Source: Psychrosphaera sp. B3R10
GTDB lineage: Bacteria; Pseudomonadota; Gammaproteobacteria; Enterobacterales; Alteromonadaceae
Direction of reading: 5' to 3'
DNA length: 64,000 bases
NCBI RefSeq assembly: GCF_018861025.1
Contig: NZ_JAHKQH010000008.1
Location: 1 to 64,000 of the forward strand
In this document: one piece after another, positions 1-11,070 of the stretch
How positions within the stretch are numbered: position 1 is the first letter of the stretch
How the letters are laid out: the number at the start of each line of letters is the position of its first letter
Translations under genes and position numbers: made by a program
Notes under the pieces: generated by a model
Databases searched by the model: none
What the model saw: the letters and a program-made list of their open reading frames with translations, nothing else
Told to the model about the DNA's origin: nothing

Positions 1-177
1 AAATTGACGAAAACAAAAGGTGGGTTCCCGAATGAAAACAGCTTGCTAAAGCTGCTGTATGCTGGGATATTAAATGCTTCTAAGAAATGGACAATGCCCA
101 TCCAGAACTGGAATATGACATTGTCTCAACTGGCGATTCACTTCGATGGGCGCTTGGATAATGTCTTAGATATCTAA
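1..177 (+). CDS. IS256-family transposase, C-terminal end (cut by window edge)
   Basis: Frame 1 is open from the first base to a TAA at 175-177 and encodes 58 residues. They include FPNENSLLKLLYAGI, KKWTMPIQNW and LSQLAIHF, which match the conserved tail of IS256-family (mutator-type DDE) transposases. The catalytic DDE residues would lie to the left, outside the window, so whether the element is intact cannot be judged. It is the only mobile-element signal in the window. The reading frame of this tail has no stop, so recent insertion or a still functional copy is possible. Confidence 0.85.
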   Translation, partial: KLTKTKGGFPNENSLLKLLYAGILNASKKWTMPIQNWNMTLSQLAIHFDGRLDNVLDI

Positions 178-186
178 AACAATTTG

Positions 187-212
187 GCTGACACAGAATT
201 CTGAACGCCCTC
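187..212 (+). mobile_element. Candidate right terminal inverted repeat of the IS256-type element
   Basis: The 26 bases that start 10 nt after the transposase stop contain GACACAGAATTCTGAAC followed by GCCCTC. IS256-family ends are typically about 25 bp, lie just past the transposase stop and often carry a similar TTCAGAATTCTGTGTC-like core. The left copy and the expected 8-9 bp target duplication lie outside the window, so the exact end is an inference. Confidence 0.5.
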
Positions 213-230
213 TAAAAAGCGGCTTTTAAA
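213..230 (-). terminator. Weak intrinsic terminator of the leucine dehydrogenase gene
   Basis: On the minus strand AAAAG-CCG-CTTTT is followed by a short T run, about 20 nt after the dehydrogenase stop. The stem is only 5 bp. It abuts the presumed IS end, so the element appears to have landed just behind this terminator. Confidence 0.35.
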
Positions 231-250
231 TTGAGGCGTTTAAACAAATA

Positions 251-1300
251 TTATTTGTACTTTCCGCCTTTGGCGATAATTTCCTGCGCCATAATATCTG
301 CTATTTCATGTGTAGGGCGGTTTTCATTGTCAGCACGTTGAAAAATTTCTAACAAGGTATCGTAAATTTCGTGAACCTTGGCTGTCGCTTTTTCTGCACT
401 ATAACCATCTTCATCTTGCTCAAAAAAGATATTAATTATGCCGCCAGCATTAATTGCATAATCAGGGGCATATAAAATTCCCTTATCTTTCAGCGCATCG
501 CCATGATGTGGTTTTGCTAACTGATTGTTTGCACAACCAGCAATAATTTTTACTTTAAATTGCGGTATCGTGTCGTCGTTAACGGTCGCACCGAGTGCAC
601 ACGGAACATAGATGTCTGCATCCACAGCATAAATGTCATTTAAACCAACAGCAGTTGCAGCGTAATGCGTAACAGCGTAATCAATGGAGTCATTGTTTAT
701 GTCAGTTACAATAAGCTTGGCACCATCATTGTGTAAACGTTCACACAAATACATACCTACTGAACCTAAACCTTGAACAGATAACGTTAATCCTTCAAGG
801 TTATCAGAACCAAACTTATGTTTTGCAGCGGCTTTGATGCCGAGATAGGTTCCAAGCGCTGTAAACGGCGCAGGGTTTCCACTTTGGCCCTCTAATCCAA
901 CAACATAATCTGTCACACTATGGGCTTGCATAATATCGGCTGTCGTAATATTTACGTCTTCAGCAGAATAGTAGGTACCATTCATGTTATTAAGTTTATG
1001 GCCGAACGCTTTAAATAAGGCTTCAGACTTTAACTTTTTAGGATCACCTATAATAACAGCTTTACCGCCACCAAAGTTTAATCCAGCTAACGCATTTTTG
1101 TAGGTCATGCCTTTTGATAAACGAAGTACGTCAATTAACGCGTCTTCGTCTGAGGCGTAATTCCAAAAACGACAGCCACCTACTGCCGGCCCACAATTAG
1201 TATTGTGAACGGCGATAATTGCTTTTAATCCCGTTTCTTGATCTGAACAGAAAACAACCTGTTCATGGTTGTCAAATTCGACTTGAGAAAATACAGACAC
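251..1300 (-). CDS. Leucine (Glu/Leu/Phe/Val) dehydrogenase
   Basis: The 349-residue product matches the usual length of leucine dehydrogenases (about 340-365). It would catalyse NAD-dependent oxidative deamination of branched-chain amino acids in the cytoplasm. The N-terminal catalytic domain shows GPAVGGCRFW, KGMTYKNALAGLNFGGGKAVI with Lys68 and Lys80 as substrate and catalytic lysines, and GNPAPFTALG. The Rossmann domain has GLGSVG at 177-182. The start is GTG at 1300, chosen because GGAG lies 6 nt upstream. The gene stands alone between the IS end and the divergent DUF4826 gene. A related activity on valine or phenylalanine cannot be excluded from sequence. Confidence 0.9.
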   Translation of the reverse strand: MSVFSQVEFDNHEQVVFCSDQETGLKAIIAVHNTNCGPAVGGCRFWNYASDEDALIDVLRLSKGMTYKNALAGLNFGGGKAVIIGDPKKLKSEALFKAFGHKLNNMNGTYYSAEDVNITTADIMQAHSVTDYVVGLEGQSGNPAPFTALGTYLGIKAAAKHKFGSDNLEGLTLSVQGLGSVGMYLCERLHNDGAKLIVTDINNDSIDYAVTHYAATAVGLNDIYAVDADIYVPCALGATVNDDTIPQFKVKIIAGCANNQLAKPHHGDALKDKGILYAPDYAINAGGIINIFFEQDEDGYSAEKATAKVHEIYDTLLEIFQRADNENRPTHEIADIMAQEIIAKGGKYK

Positions 1301-1476
1301 AACTGCTCCAGTAAATAGATATGATCAGCAGGACTCTACCAAAGCTGCTTTTTCTCTACCAGTATTTAGAAAAAGACAGATCTGGTGCGACCAGTTTGAT
1401 GTGTAAATAAAATAGCGCTTGTAGCCTTACTCATTAATTAGTACAGTCTTGAAAAAATAGCGAACAATTAAAAATA

Positions 1477-1908
1477 ATGTCTGAAAATAAAACAAATACC
1501 TTAACTGAAGAAGAAATTAATCTGTGGTGCAAAGCATCATATCAAGAAGCGACTAAAATATTAGCGCAAAACGGGATCATTACCGAGTCTGTTGATACTA
1601 AAGACAGTCGTTATTTACCGCCTGTCATTGCATTCTGGAAACTAAAATCAACTGACGGCAACCAATTTTGGGTTGTATGTGGAGAAATTAAACATGACTT
1701 TCTCCCTGTGTCTGCAGCAAATTCGGCACGTGAAGCTGCGCGGTCTTTTGCATTACGTTGGCAAATTGAAGTCGAACAACTTGTGACAAAACAACAGGTT
1801 GAAACTGATGAAGCGGTAATCGAACAGCTAAAACAGGAAGCTGCTGATATTAACTTTTGTGCAGATAGACTTTATCAAATTTTTGAAATAGAAAGCCTTT
1901 GGGTTTAG
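1477..1908 (+). CDS. DUF4826 family protein
   Basis: A 143-residue soluble protein with no signal peptide or membrane segment. Segments such as EEINLWCKASYQEATKIL, YLPPVIAFWKLKS and FWVVCGEIKHDFLP look like the DUF4826 family found mainly in Alteromonadales and relatives. No function is known to me. The C-terminal third is predicted helical and rich in Glu and Gln. The gene is monocistronic: it is divergent from the dehydrogenase and convergent with the GNAT gene. The ATG at 1477 has only a poor ribosome binding site. Confidence 0.7.
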   Translation: MSENKTNTLTEEEINLWCKASYQEATKILAQNGIITESVDTKDSRYLPPVIAFWKLKSTDGNQFWVVCGEIKHDFLPVSAANSAREAARSFALRWQIEVEQLVTKQQVETDEAVIEQLKQEAADINFCADRLYQIFEIESLWV

Positions 1909-1937
1909 GCCGTTTTTGCACTAGAAGCCTTAGGTTT

Positions 1938-2408
1938 TTAGTGCAATATTCCATGCGGGCAAACAAAGCTATTTACCGAACAGCTTAACGTTTGCTTGGG
2001 TATCCCTGATTCCATATAAACAGCTCCAACAGGTTTGAATCCTTGATTAGTAAAATAACTTACGTTATCAAGTTCTGCATCTATGGTAACTTGATTGATC
2101 CCTTTCCTATGCGCAATAGACAACAATTGTTGGATTACCTTTTGTGCAGCGTTGGTGTTCCTATATTTCATCAAAACAGCAATACGACTAATTTTCCCAT
2201 TTTCACAAATACGTCCAGTTGCTACCGCTTTATCGTCTTCGTTTCTAACTAATACGTGTTCACAATTTATGTCGTTGTTATCAAACTCTTCCGTTTCAGG
2301 AATTCTGTGTTCGCAAATAAAAACCTTATTTCGTACTTCTTTTATCTCCTCGATATAATCGGTTTCTCTACGCCAATTAACGTTATTAACCTTGTAACTC
2401 ATGTTCAT
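1938..2408 (-). CDS. GNAT family N-acetyltransferase
   Basis: The 156-residue protein has the GNAT fold pattern: EVRNKVFICEHRIP at the N-terminus (as in ElaA-like members), VATGRI on beta4, then ISRIAVLMKYRNTNAAQKVIQQLL around the acetyl-CoA pyrophosphate loop, and YFTNQGFKPVG near the C-terminus. The usual R/Q-x-x-G-x-G/A loop reads KYRNTNAA, so binding may be altered. It overlaps the 3' end of roxA by about 20 bp and is probably co-transcribed with it. A second ATG at 2402 is an alternative start. The acceptor substrate is unknown. Confidence 0.75.
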   Translation of the reverse strand: MNMSYKVNNVNWRRETDYIEEIKEVRNKVFICEHRIPETEEFDNNDINCEHVLVRNEDDKAVATGRICENGKISRIAVLMKYRNTNAAQKVIQQLLSIAHRKGINQVTIDAELDNVSYFTNQGFKPVGAVYMESGIPKQTLSCSVNSFVCPHGILH

Positions 2409-3549
2409 CCAATATAAAAAAATAGCCGTAATTAATAAGTGTAGTAATAAGTTGGCTATTTTCTATACAAAAATCATGTTTTTTTAATATTAATGTCTCG
2501 CTTGATGAGCAGGAAATTAATTTATTCGCAAATTCAACTTGTTGAGAACTCAGCGGGTAATTTTCACCATCACAGAATAAAGTCAAATTTTCCTCGTCGC
2601 TGGAAATTGCGAGTTTAACACCAAGCACTTTTTGAATTTCAATTTCGCTATTAAATAATTCGTTACCATAATCTGCTGGGATTCGTTCCGCGAGGGGTTC
2701 TACATTCAACTCTCGCGTCGCTGCGGTAAGTCGAGTTAATAAATAATGTTCAAATTGAGCCTTGTCACCGACTAGGTCTAGTACCTGTTTTTGCAATTGG
2801 GTAATGTTTGCAGGAGATAATCCAAAACCAGAGGTGTCGTTGTTAATAACCGTGTCAGTAAATCGGTCTAACCCTAGGTTTTGATCAATGATATGATCGG
2901 CAATACCACTTAGCAATTCTTGACTCGAAGGCGCTCTAAATCCAATGCTGTAAGCAAGAGCGCTTTCTATTGTTTCGCCTTGATGAGGTGAGAAAGGGGG
3001 AATATATAAAATGTCACCATTGGTAACGGTTGCGTCAATTATCGGTTCAAAAGCCGGTACGTGGAGCAGGTCGGTTGCCGCTTCAATGTGTTCTATTTCT
3101 TTATTTACCGCTCCAACTTGCCATTGTCGTTTCCCTATACCCTGAACGATAAAAACATCATATTGATCAAAGTGGGGACCAACCCCTCCGCCTGGTGTAG
3201 AGAACGAGATCATAACATCGTCAATTCGCCATTTTGGAATGAAATTAACCATAGATTTAAGTTCATCAACAGAGTCAAACCAATTGTCGACGCCTTGTAC
3301 CAACAAGCTCCAGCAACGTTCACCAAATTGACTAAAGTCCTCAAAAGGCCCCTGTGCAACTTTCCAGTTGTTATCTGAGTTGGTTATTACTCTAGAGTCA
3401 ATAAAGGATTCCATCGCTAAGCCAGCCACTTCATCGGGTGCAATTGGTGATGGAAAATTTGGTAATGCATTTTTTAGTAATATTGGTTTTTTTTGCCAAT
3501 AGTCTTTCAAAAATGTTTCTTTTGAAATGGTTTGCCAATTGATATTCAT
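2386..3549 (-). CDS. roxA: Ribosomal protein uL16 arginine hydroxylase (RoxA/YcfD-like)
   Basis: This 387-residue JmjC/cupin protein matches the YcfD family, Fe(II)/2-oxoglutarate oxygenases that hydroxylate an arginine of ribosomal protein uL16. The iron triad is visible as His126-x-Asp128 in GPHFDQYD and His189 in FSPHQGE, very close to the E. coli positions. The N-terminal part has KDYWQKKPILLKNA, and the C-terminal region is a winged-helix-like dimerisation tail. It is followed by, and overlaps, a GNAT gene. Start ATG at 3549. Confidence 0.88.
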   Translation of the reverse strand: MNINWQTISKETFLKDYWQKKPILLKNALPNFPSPIAPDEVAGLAMESFIDSRVITNSDNNWKVAQGPFEDFSQFGERCWSLLVQGVDNWFDSVDELKSMVNFIPKWRIDDVMISFSTPGGGVGPHFDQYDVFIVQGIGKRQWQVGAVNKEIEHIEAATDLLHVPAFEPIIDATVTNGDILYIPPFSPHQGETIESALAYSIGFRAPSSQELLSGIADHIIDQNLGLDRFTDTVINNDTSGFGLSPANITQLQKQVLDLVGDKAQFEHYLLTRLTAATRELNVEPLAERIPADYGNELFNSEIEIQKVLGVKLAISSDEENLTLFCDGENYPLSSQQVEFANKLISCSSSETLILKKHDFCIENSQLITTLINYGYFFILDEHELQG

Positions 3550-3584
3550 AAAGTGACTTCTTAATTTGTAGGATGATGGGCAAT

Positions 3585-3615
3585 AAAAAAGCCAGTCAAT
3601 AGACTGGCTCTTTTT
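3585..3615 (-). terminator. Intrinsic terminator of purB
   Basis: The 7-bp stem GCCAGTC/GACTGGC with a 4-nt loop is followed on the minus strand by six T residues, 13 bp after the purB stop. The other strand also has a T run, so it could act in both directions. Confidence 0.8.
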
Positions 3616-3627
3616 ACGAATATAAAC

Positions 3628-5657
<2,030 letters not shown>

Positions 5658-6773
5658 TTATCGAATATAACTCTCAATGATCCCGCCACCTAAACACACT
5701 TCACCATCGTAAAATACTGCTGATTGCCCCGGCGTTACCGCTCGTTGAGGTGAATCAAATATCACTTTAATCGTGCCATTTTCCAAATCAGGGAAAACGG
5801 TACATTCGATATCATCTTGGCGGTATCTTGTTTTAACGGTTAACCTAGATTCGACCTGTGGACCTTTGCTATCGACCCAATTTAATTGTGATGCGTGTAG
5901 TCCATTAGAAAACAGCAAAGGGTGGTTTTTACCTTGACCAACGATAAGCACGTTTCTCTCGACGTCTTTATCGACAACAAACCAAGGTTGATCTTTAAAT
6001 TCCTTCAAACCGCCAATTAGCAGGCCTTTTCGTTGACCTAACGTATGATACATTAACCCTTCGTGTTGACCGATGACTTCGCCCTCAGGTGTTTCAATGT
6101 CACCTGGTTGCGCTGGTAAGTATTGTTGTAAGAAGTCTTTAAACTTGCGTTCACCGATAAAACAAATGCCAGTCGAGTCTTTCTTATCTGCTGTTATTAA
6201 ACCTTGTTCTTCAGCAATACGTCTAACTTCTGGTTTTTCTAGCTCGCCAACAGGGAATAAGGTTTGTCCTATTTGTGCCTGATTTACGGCGTATAAGAAG
6301 TAACTTTGATCTTTGTTAGAATCAAGTCCACGTAACATTTGTGCATTGTTGTCATCCGCTGTCCGTCTGACGTAATGGCCAGTTGCAATATAGTCAGCAG
6401 ATAAAATTTCTGCGGAAAATTGCAAAAACGCTTTAAACTTAATTTCTTTATTGCACATAATGTCAGGGTTTGGTGTTCGACCCGACTTGTATTCTTCTAA
6501 GAAATGCTCAAAAACATTATCCCAGTATTCTGACGCAAAGTTAACGGTATGCAGTTCAATGCCAAGTTTGTCGCATACTGCCTGCGCATCTTTAAGATCT
6601 TCAGCAGCAGAACAATATTCTGAGTCGTCGTCTTCTTCCCAATTTTTCATGAAAAGGCCTTCAACTTGATAACCTTGCTTTTGCAATAAATACGCAGAAA
6701 CCGACGAATCTACGCCGCCAGACATACCTACGATGACTTTTTTAGTCGAATTCTCAGAGAAACTTTCAGACAT
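5658..6773 (-). CDS. mnmA: tRNA-specific 2-thiouridylase MnmA
   Basis: MnmA thiolates U34 of Lys, Glu and Gln tRNAs. The 371-residue protein carries the PP-loop GMSGGVDSS (about 16-24), the catalytic cysteine in [12 protein letters not shown], the second cysteine in [13 protein letters not shown], and GQRKGL. I chose ATG 6773, which gives MSESFSEN and aligns with the E. coli start. An in-frame TTG at 6785 has an AGG closer by and would add four residues. It is first in the mnmA-hflD-purB run. Confidence 0.93.
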   Translation of the reverse strand: MSESFSENSTKKVIVGMSGGVDSSVSAYLLQKQGYQVEGLFMKNWEEDDDSEYCSAAEDLKDAQAVCDKLGIELHTVNFASEYWDNVFEHFLEEYKSGRTPNPDIMCNKEIKFKAFLQFSAEILSADYIATGHYVRRTADDNNAQMLRGLDSNKDQSYFLYAVNQAQIGQTLFPVGELEKPEVRRIAEEQGLITADKKDSTGICFIGERKFKDFLQQYLPAQPGDIETPEGEVIGQHEGLMYHTLGQRKGLLIGGLKEFKDQPWFVVDKDVERNVLIVGQGKNHPLLFSNGLHASQLNWVDSKGPQVESRLTVKTRYRQDDIECTVFPDLENGTIKVIFDSPQRAVTPGQSAVFYDGEVCLGGGIIESYIR

Positions 6774-6903
6774 GAATTGGGACAAAAAACCTATACGCTT
6801 AAAATTGGCGCGGATTTTACCACAGCTGACATTAAAAATGTATCGCTTGGGGTGTTAATTTTGTTATTGATTAGCAATATTTATTTAGTGGAAAAGCGAT
6901 CAT

Positions 6904-6930
6904 AAAAGGCTGGAGAGAACTCAGCCAGCC
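6904..6930 (-). terminator. Terminator of the bd oxidase operon
   Basis: On the minus strand GGCTGG, an 11-nt loop and CCAGCC are followed by TTTT, about 30 bp past the cydB-type stop. No cydX-like small gene sits between the stop and this hairpin. Confidence 0.6.
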
Positions 6931-6958
6931 TGATATTAAGGGGAATTTACGTTATAGC

Positions 6959-7957
6959 TTAATAATACCTAAGTTCTTGCACTTTCCCCCAAAATACTCG
7001 ATAAGAATAAGCTGTGTACGCTAATATCGTTGGTACAACAACGATTGCACCATATAATAAGAAGTTCAAAGATTCTGGCGCCGCCACTGTTTCCCATATA
7101 GTGAGGTGTTGAGGTACGATATATGGGAAAAAACTGTAACCTAAACCCGCAAAGCTAAATACAAATATGAGCGCTGTCATGATAAACGGCAGACCTGGGA
7201 ACTGGTCTTTAAATTTTTGTAGGTGTTTCAGATACATATAAGTTAAAACAAATAAAATGGTACAAATTACCGGGATAGGGACCAAAAATATTGAGTTTGG
7301 CCAAGTAAACCACTTTAAATAGATTTGTGGATTTAAAGCTAAGTTGGTTAACGATACTGCAATTACACCGATAAAGGTTACGATAAGCATCTTTTTGCCG
7401 TTTTTAATGGATCGTATTTGTAGCTCGCCTTCAGCCTTCATGGTTAGCCACATAGCACCGATAAAGCAATAGGCCGCACAAACCCCTAAAGCACTTAATA
7501 TAGCAAAACTGTATCCGACTAAACTTTTGTCGAAACCCGTAACAAATAGTCCTAACATAAATCCCTGTGACAGCGCGGCGATAAAAGAACCAAATTTGAA
7601 CGCTTTGTCCCATGAAGGTTTGTGGCCAAACGAAGCCTTAGCTCTAAAATCGAATGCCACGCCTCTGAGTATGAGCCCAATTAACATAACAGAAGCGGGT
7701 ATATACAATTCCTTTAATATCAAGCTATGTGCCTGTGGAAAGGCGATTAATAGTAAGCCAATCGCTAAAACTAACCAGGTTTCGTTAGCATCCCAAAATG
7801 GGCCAATACTCGCGACCATAATGTCAGATTCTGACTGGTTATCTAACGGTAATAACATGCCAACTCCTAAGTCGTAACCATCCAAAATTGCATACAAGAT
7901 TACGGAGAGGCCCATTAAGCATACGTAAATTATGGCAAGGGTATGTTGATCAAACAT
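6959..7957 (-). CDS. Cytochrome bd-type (cyanide-insensitive-like) quinol oxidase subunit II
   Basis: A 332-residue integral membrane protein of the CydB/CioB family: ILDGYDLGVGMLLP at the N-terminus, GPFWDANETWLVL, then several hydrophobic segments and EWETVAAPES-like periplasmic sequence (here TIWETVAAPESL). It is shorter than E. coli CydB (379) and near the CioB length. Subunit II supports heme assembly in the bd quinol oxidase. It overlaps the subunit I stop by 8 bp, so the two are translationally coupled. No cydX follows. Confidence 0.9.
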   Translation of the reverse strand: MFDQHTLAIIYVCLMGLSVILYAILDGYDLGVGMLLPLDNQSESDIMVASIGPFWDANETWLVLAIGLLLIAFPQAHSLILKELYIPASVMLIGLILRGVAFDFRAKASFGHKPSWDKAFKFGSFIAALSQGFMLGLFVTGFDKSLVGYSFAILSALGVCAAYCFIGAMWLTMKAEGELQIRSIKNGKKMLIVTFIGVIAVSLTNLALNPQIYLKWFTWPNSIFLVPIPVICTILFVLTYMYLKHLQKFKDQFPGLPFIMTALIFVFSFAGLGYSFFPYIVPQHLTIWETVAAPESLNFLLYGAIVVVPTILAYTAYSYRVFWGKVQELRYY

Positions 7958-9323
7958 GCTGATTCTCCAATGTATTTGACGCCGGCTGTTTTAAAACAAT
8001 AGTCTCACTAATGTCTATTTCTTCTATTTCGACCGCACGTCGAGCCATAACAAAAATGGTATGTAGATAAGCCGCGAGTAGTCCCACATAAGTTAAAATA
8101 TATAAAGTCAAACTTGTTGTAACATGTGCAGTAGGCAAGTCAGTCACAGCTTCACTTACTTTTAGAATGCCTGAAACGATATAAGGTTGACGGCCTATTT
8201 CAGTCACATACCAGCCAGCAAGTGTCGCTATCCAACCGCTAAAACTCATACATACAAAGGTCGTTGTTAACCAGTTGGGGACTGCTTTTTTGCGAAGGAT
8301 ATAACTTCCGGCTAACCAAGAAACCAATATCATGAGTAGACCCATGCCAACCATGACACGAAAACTGAAAAATACAGGTAAAACAGGAGGGTGGTTTTCT
8401 CCAAATTCGTTAAGACCCTTTATTTCGCCATTTTTATCGTGGGTTAAGATAAGACTGGCTAAGTTTGGGATCCCTATTTCAAATTTATTTGTTCTATTTT
8501 TTTCGTCAGGTATAGCAAACAACAAAAGAGGCGCCCCTTCTGTCGTTTCCCAAACGCCTTCCATTGCAGCAACTTTTTGTGGCTGATTCTCCAACGTATT
8601 TAAGCCATGTAAATCCCCAACAAATGCTTGAATGGGTGTTAGTAACATCGCTGCAATAACCGCTATTTTAAACGTGAGTAACGGCGCTCTTTTGGTATCA
8701 CCGCGTTTGATCCTATAGGCGCTGATCCCTGCAATTAAAAATGACGCTGTGATAGCGGAAGCCAATAACACATGAAAAAATCGAAATGGAAATGAAGGGT
8801 TAAAGATGATTTCCATCCAATTAACTGGATAGACAATACCATCGACAATTTTGTGTCCTTGAGGAGTCTGCATCCAAGAATTAAGCGACAAGATCCAAAA
8901 TGCTGACATTGTGGTGCCAAAGGCAACAATACAGGTGGCGAGCGTATGTACACGAGCAGACACCCGCTTTATGCCAAATAACATAATGCCTAAAAACGTC
9001 GCTTCGAGGAAAAATGCCGTTAATACTTCATAACCTAATAAAGGTCCGGCAACATTACCAACCCGCTCCATAAATCCGGGCCAATTGGTTCCAAACTGAA
9101 ACGACATGGTAATGCCACTAACCACACCTAATGCAAACGTTAAGGCAAATATTTTGACCCAAAATCGGTAAGCTCTCATCCAGACTGGATCGCCGGTTTG
9201 ATCAAATCGTATTTTAAAAAACACTAAAAACCAACACATCGCAATAGTGATCGTTGGAAATAAAATATGAAAACTAATGTTTATTGCAAATTGAATGCGC
9301 GACAAAATCTCGACATCAATCAT
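7950..9323 (-). CDS. Cytochrome bd-type (cyanide-insensitive-like) quinol oxidase subunit I
   Basis: The 457-residue CydA/CioA protein oxidises quinol and reduces oxygen to water at hemes b558, b595 and d. Conserved landmarks are His19 in ISFHILFP, GVVSGITMSFQFGTNWP, EVLTAFFLEATFLGIMLFG, FRFFHVLLAS (second heme His), QPQKVAAMEG, FRVMVGMG (heme Met) and GWYVTEIGRQP. The Q-loop between GDLHG and FFSFRVM is short, which places it with the short-loop CIO-like branch. It lies 37 bp after the GbsR gene and overlaps subunit II. ATG at 9323. Confidence 0.92.
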   Translation of the reverse strand: MIDVEILSRIQFAINISFHILFPTITIAMCWFLVFFKIRFDQTGDPVWMRAYRFWVKIFALTFALGVVSGITMSFQFGTNWPGFMERVGNVAGPLLGYEVLTAFFLEATFLGIMLFGIKRVSARVHTLATCIVAFGTTMSAFWILSLNSWMQTPQGHKIVDGIVYPVNWMEIIFNPSFPFRFFHVLLASAITASFLIAGISAYRIKRGDTKRAPLLTFKIAVIAAMLLTPIQAFVGDLHGLNTLENQPQKVAAMEGVWETTEGAPLLLFAIPDEKNRTNKFEIGIPNLASLILTHDKNGEIKGLNEFGENHPPVLPVFFSFRVMVGMGLLMILVSWLAGSYILRKKAVPNWLTTTFVCMSFSGWIATLAGWYVTEIGRQPYIVSGILKVSEAVTDLPTAHVTTSLTLYILTYVGLLAAYLHTIFVMARRAVEIEEIDISETIVLKQPASNTLENQHV

Positions 9324-9360
9324 GGCGTATACTCCTAGGTAGAAGAATTGACTTGTTTAG

Positions 9361-9915
9361 TTATTTTGCGACTTTGTTATTAAGAATTTTGTCTTTCATA
9401 TCTAAAACTTTGCCGACTCCGGCTCCGAGTTTCATTAACGTTTTTAGATTATCCGGTTTCATTGTTTGAAGTTCGTTTGCCCAAACAGTCACGGTTTCCA
9501 GCAATTCGTGGATTTCAAACATCTTTTCCTGTGCGAATTGTTCTTGCTGGTTGGCTGGTTCTTCTAACATTACGGTTCTTAGTAACGATAATGTCGGGTC
9601 CATTTCACGTTTTCGTCTCTCTTCAAATACGCGAGTAGCAAGGTCCCAAATAGATCCGTCCGGAGCATAATAGTCTTTTCGATCACCGGGAATATGATGG
9701 GTTTTAATTAATCGCCACGACTGCAACTCTTTTATCCCCATAGAGACATTGCCTCGAGAAATGTTCAGGGTTTCGGAAATGTCATTTGCTGTGAGTGGTG
9801 ATTCGTTTATGACAAGCAACCCGACCATTTGACCAATAGTACGATTAAAGCCCCAACGACTGCCCATTTCACCACAATGCATTACAAATGCTTCGATTTT
9901 AGATGTCATTCTCAT
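9361..9915 (-). CDS. GbsR/MarR family transcriptional regulator
   Basis: The 184-residue protein has a winged-helix domain: TIGQMVGLLVINESPLTANDISETLNISRGNVSMGIKELQSWRLI, then a wing with PGDRKDYYAPDG. The rest is helical and suited to dimerisation. This arrangement matches the GbsR family. It is the first gene of the operon ahead of the bd oxidase genes (37-bp gap), so it probably controls them and itself. The effector is unknown. ATG at 9915; ATG at 9909 is an alternative. Confidence 0.85.
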   Translation of the reverse strand: MRMTSKIEAFVMHCGEMGSRWGFNRTIGQMVGLLVINESPLTANDISETLNISRGNVSMGIKELQSWRLIKTHHIPGDRKDYYAPDGSIWDLATRVFEERRKREMDPTLSLLRTVMLEEPANQQEQFAQEKMFEIHELLETVTVWANELQTMKPDNLKTLMKLGAGVGKVLDMKDKILNNKVAK

Positions 9916-9983
9916 GTCAATGTGCCTATTTTTGTTTTGTAGTTTTAGAGTGTTCAGTAATTTCTGAAACCTTAAATTGTTTA

Positions 9984-9997
9984 TTAATCTAAATCAA
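9984..9997 (-). promoter_or_regulatory. FNR/Anr-like box upstream of the regulator-oxidase operon
   Basis: Read on the minus strand, TTGATTTAGATTAA matches the FNR/Anr consensus TTGATNNNNATCAA at all but one conserved position. It lies about 70-80 bp upstream of the GbsR start. A weaker half-match (TTAACTTAAATCAC, 10066-10079) is nearby. Oxygen-responsive control of a bd oxidase would make sense, but this is inferred from sequence only. Confidence 0.5.
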
Positions 9998-10153
9998 CAA
10001 AATATTTAACTTTGTAAAGATAAAATCGTGCGGTATTAAGTGCTAATCTCTCTTTTAACTAGGATTTAACTTAAATCACCCTTAAGGTAAATTGACTCGC
10101 AGGTGTTCTGTTTTCAGCTAAAAAATTAAACCCGTTAAATTTGTAGGAGTCCC

Positions 10154-11041
10154 ATGCGTTTATTCATGATTTCATTGATTTTTATAAGTTCAAGTTCATT
10201 TAGTCTTCCACTTGAAAATTTGCCTGCGGGCCTTACAACGGATATCCCCATCGGCAAGGTCGATGGCCTAATACTGCGTATAAATATTGCTTTGCCAGCG
10301 CGGCAAAATAAGACGCTATCTCCGGTAATGGTGTTTATTCATGGCGGCGGGTTAATCAAGGGGGATAAAAGTAAATTTAACAAACATCTAGAAAAGATGG
10401 CAAAACGTGGCGTTGTTGCAGCAAGCGTAATGTATCGACTTGCACCTGAGTATCGTTTTCCTGCGGCTATTGAAGATGTAAAGTCTGCAATTCGTTTTTT
10501 AAAAGCACACTCAGAAGCGCTCAACCTAGATCCAAACCGGATCATTGTCAGCGGAATATCAGCGGGTGGCTATTTAGCAACTATGGTTGGGGTAACAGGG
10601 AATGCAGAAGGATTTGATGATCATGGCATTTACCCAAACTATGATGCTTCGGTACGAGCTGTTATTGCGTATTCAGGAAGTCTTGCCGACTTTAGGCGCA
10701 AGGAGTACCAAGATTTTGTATTAGTTGAGCGCTTTGCCAATAACGAACAAATAGATAAACAGGTTGCACTCGCAGCCATTTCACCAATAACGTATCTAGA
10801 TAAACTAGACCCACCTTTTTTCCTCGTCCATGGTACGGCAGACAATGTTGTACCTGTACAAATGACACGAGATTTTGCACTTGAATTAAAAAACAGCGGT
10901 CATGAATTTGAATACATCGAAGTCGAGGGGGGTGAACATAGCTTAAGTCATTCTCGTCCCAAACAAGCAAAATCTGTGTTTAAAGCATCTATGACGTTTT
11001 TCAAAAAACACGCATTTGTAGAACAAATTCAACCACTGTAG
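10154..11041 (+). CDS. Secreted alpha/beta hydrolase (esterase/lipase of the HGG type)
   Basis: The 295-residue protein starts with a short signal peptide ending near SSSFSLP. It shows the oxyanion motif VFIHGGGL, the nucleophile elbow GISAGGY, the acid in HGTADNVVP and the catalytic histidine in GGEHSL, so the triad is complete. This pattern fits hormone-sensitive-lipase/BD-FAE-type esterases that hydrolyse small esters, presumably in the periplasm. AGGAG sits 4 nt before the ATG. It is divergent from the GbsR-oxidase operon and convergent with a second hydrolase. The natural substrate is unknown. Confidence 0.85.
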   Translation: MRLFMISLIFISSSSFSLPLENLPAGLTTDIPIGKVDGLILRINIALPARQNKTLSPVMVFIHGGGLIKGDKSKFNKHLEKMAKRGVVAASVMYRLAPEYRFPAAIEDVKSAIRFLKAHSEALNLDPNRIIVSGISAGGYLATMVGVTGNAEGFDDHGIYPNYDASVRAVIAYSGSLADFRRKEYQDFVLVERFANNEQIDKQVALAAISPITYLDKLDPPFFLVHGTADNVVPVQMTRDFALELKNSGHEFEYIEVEGGEHSLSHSRPKQAKSVFKASMTFFKKHAFVEQIQPL

Positions 11042-11070
11042 TTAAGTTTACTGTACTTTTATTGTGTTAT

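Noticed and set aside
2043-3378. Plus-strand open frames opposite the GNAT and roxA genes
   Set aside because: They are antisense shadows with low-complexity, Ser/Ile/Phe-rich translations and no ribosome binding sites, while the minus-strand genes have clear family motifs.
6785-6958. Possible cydX-type small subunit after subunit II
   Set aside because: The minus strand between the stop and the terminator has no small hydrophobic reading frame with a start.
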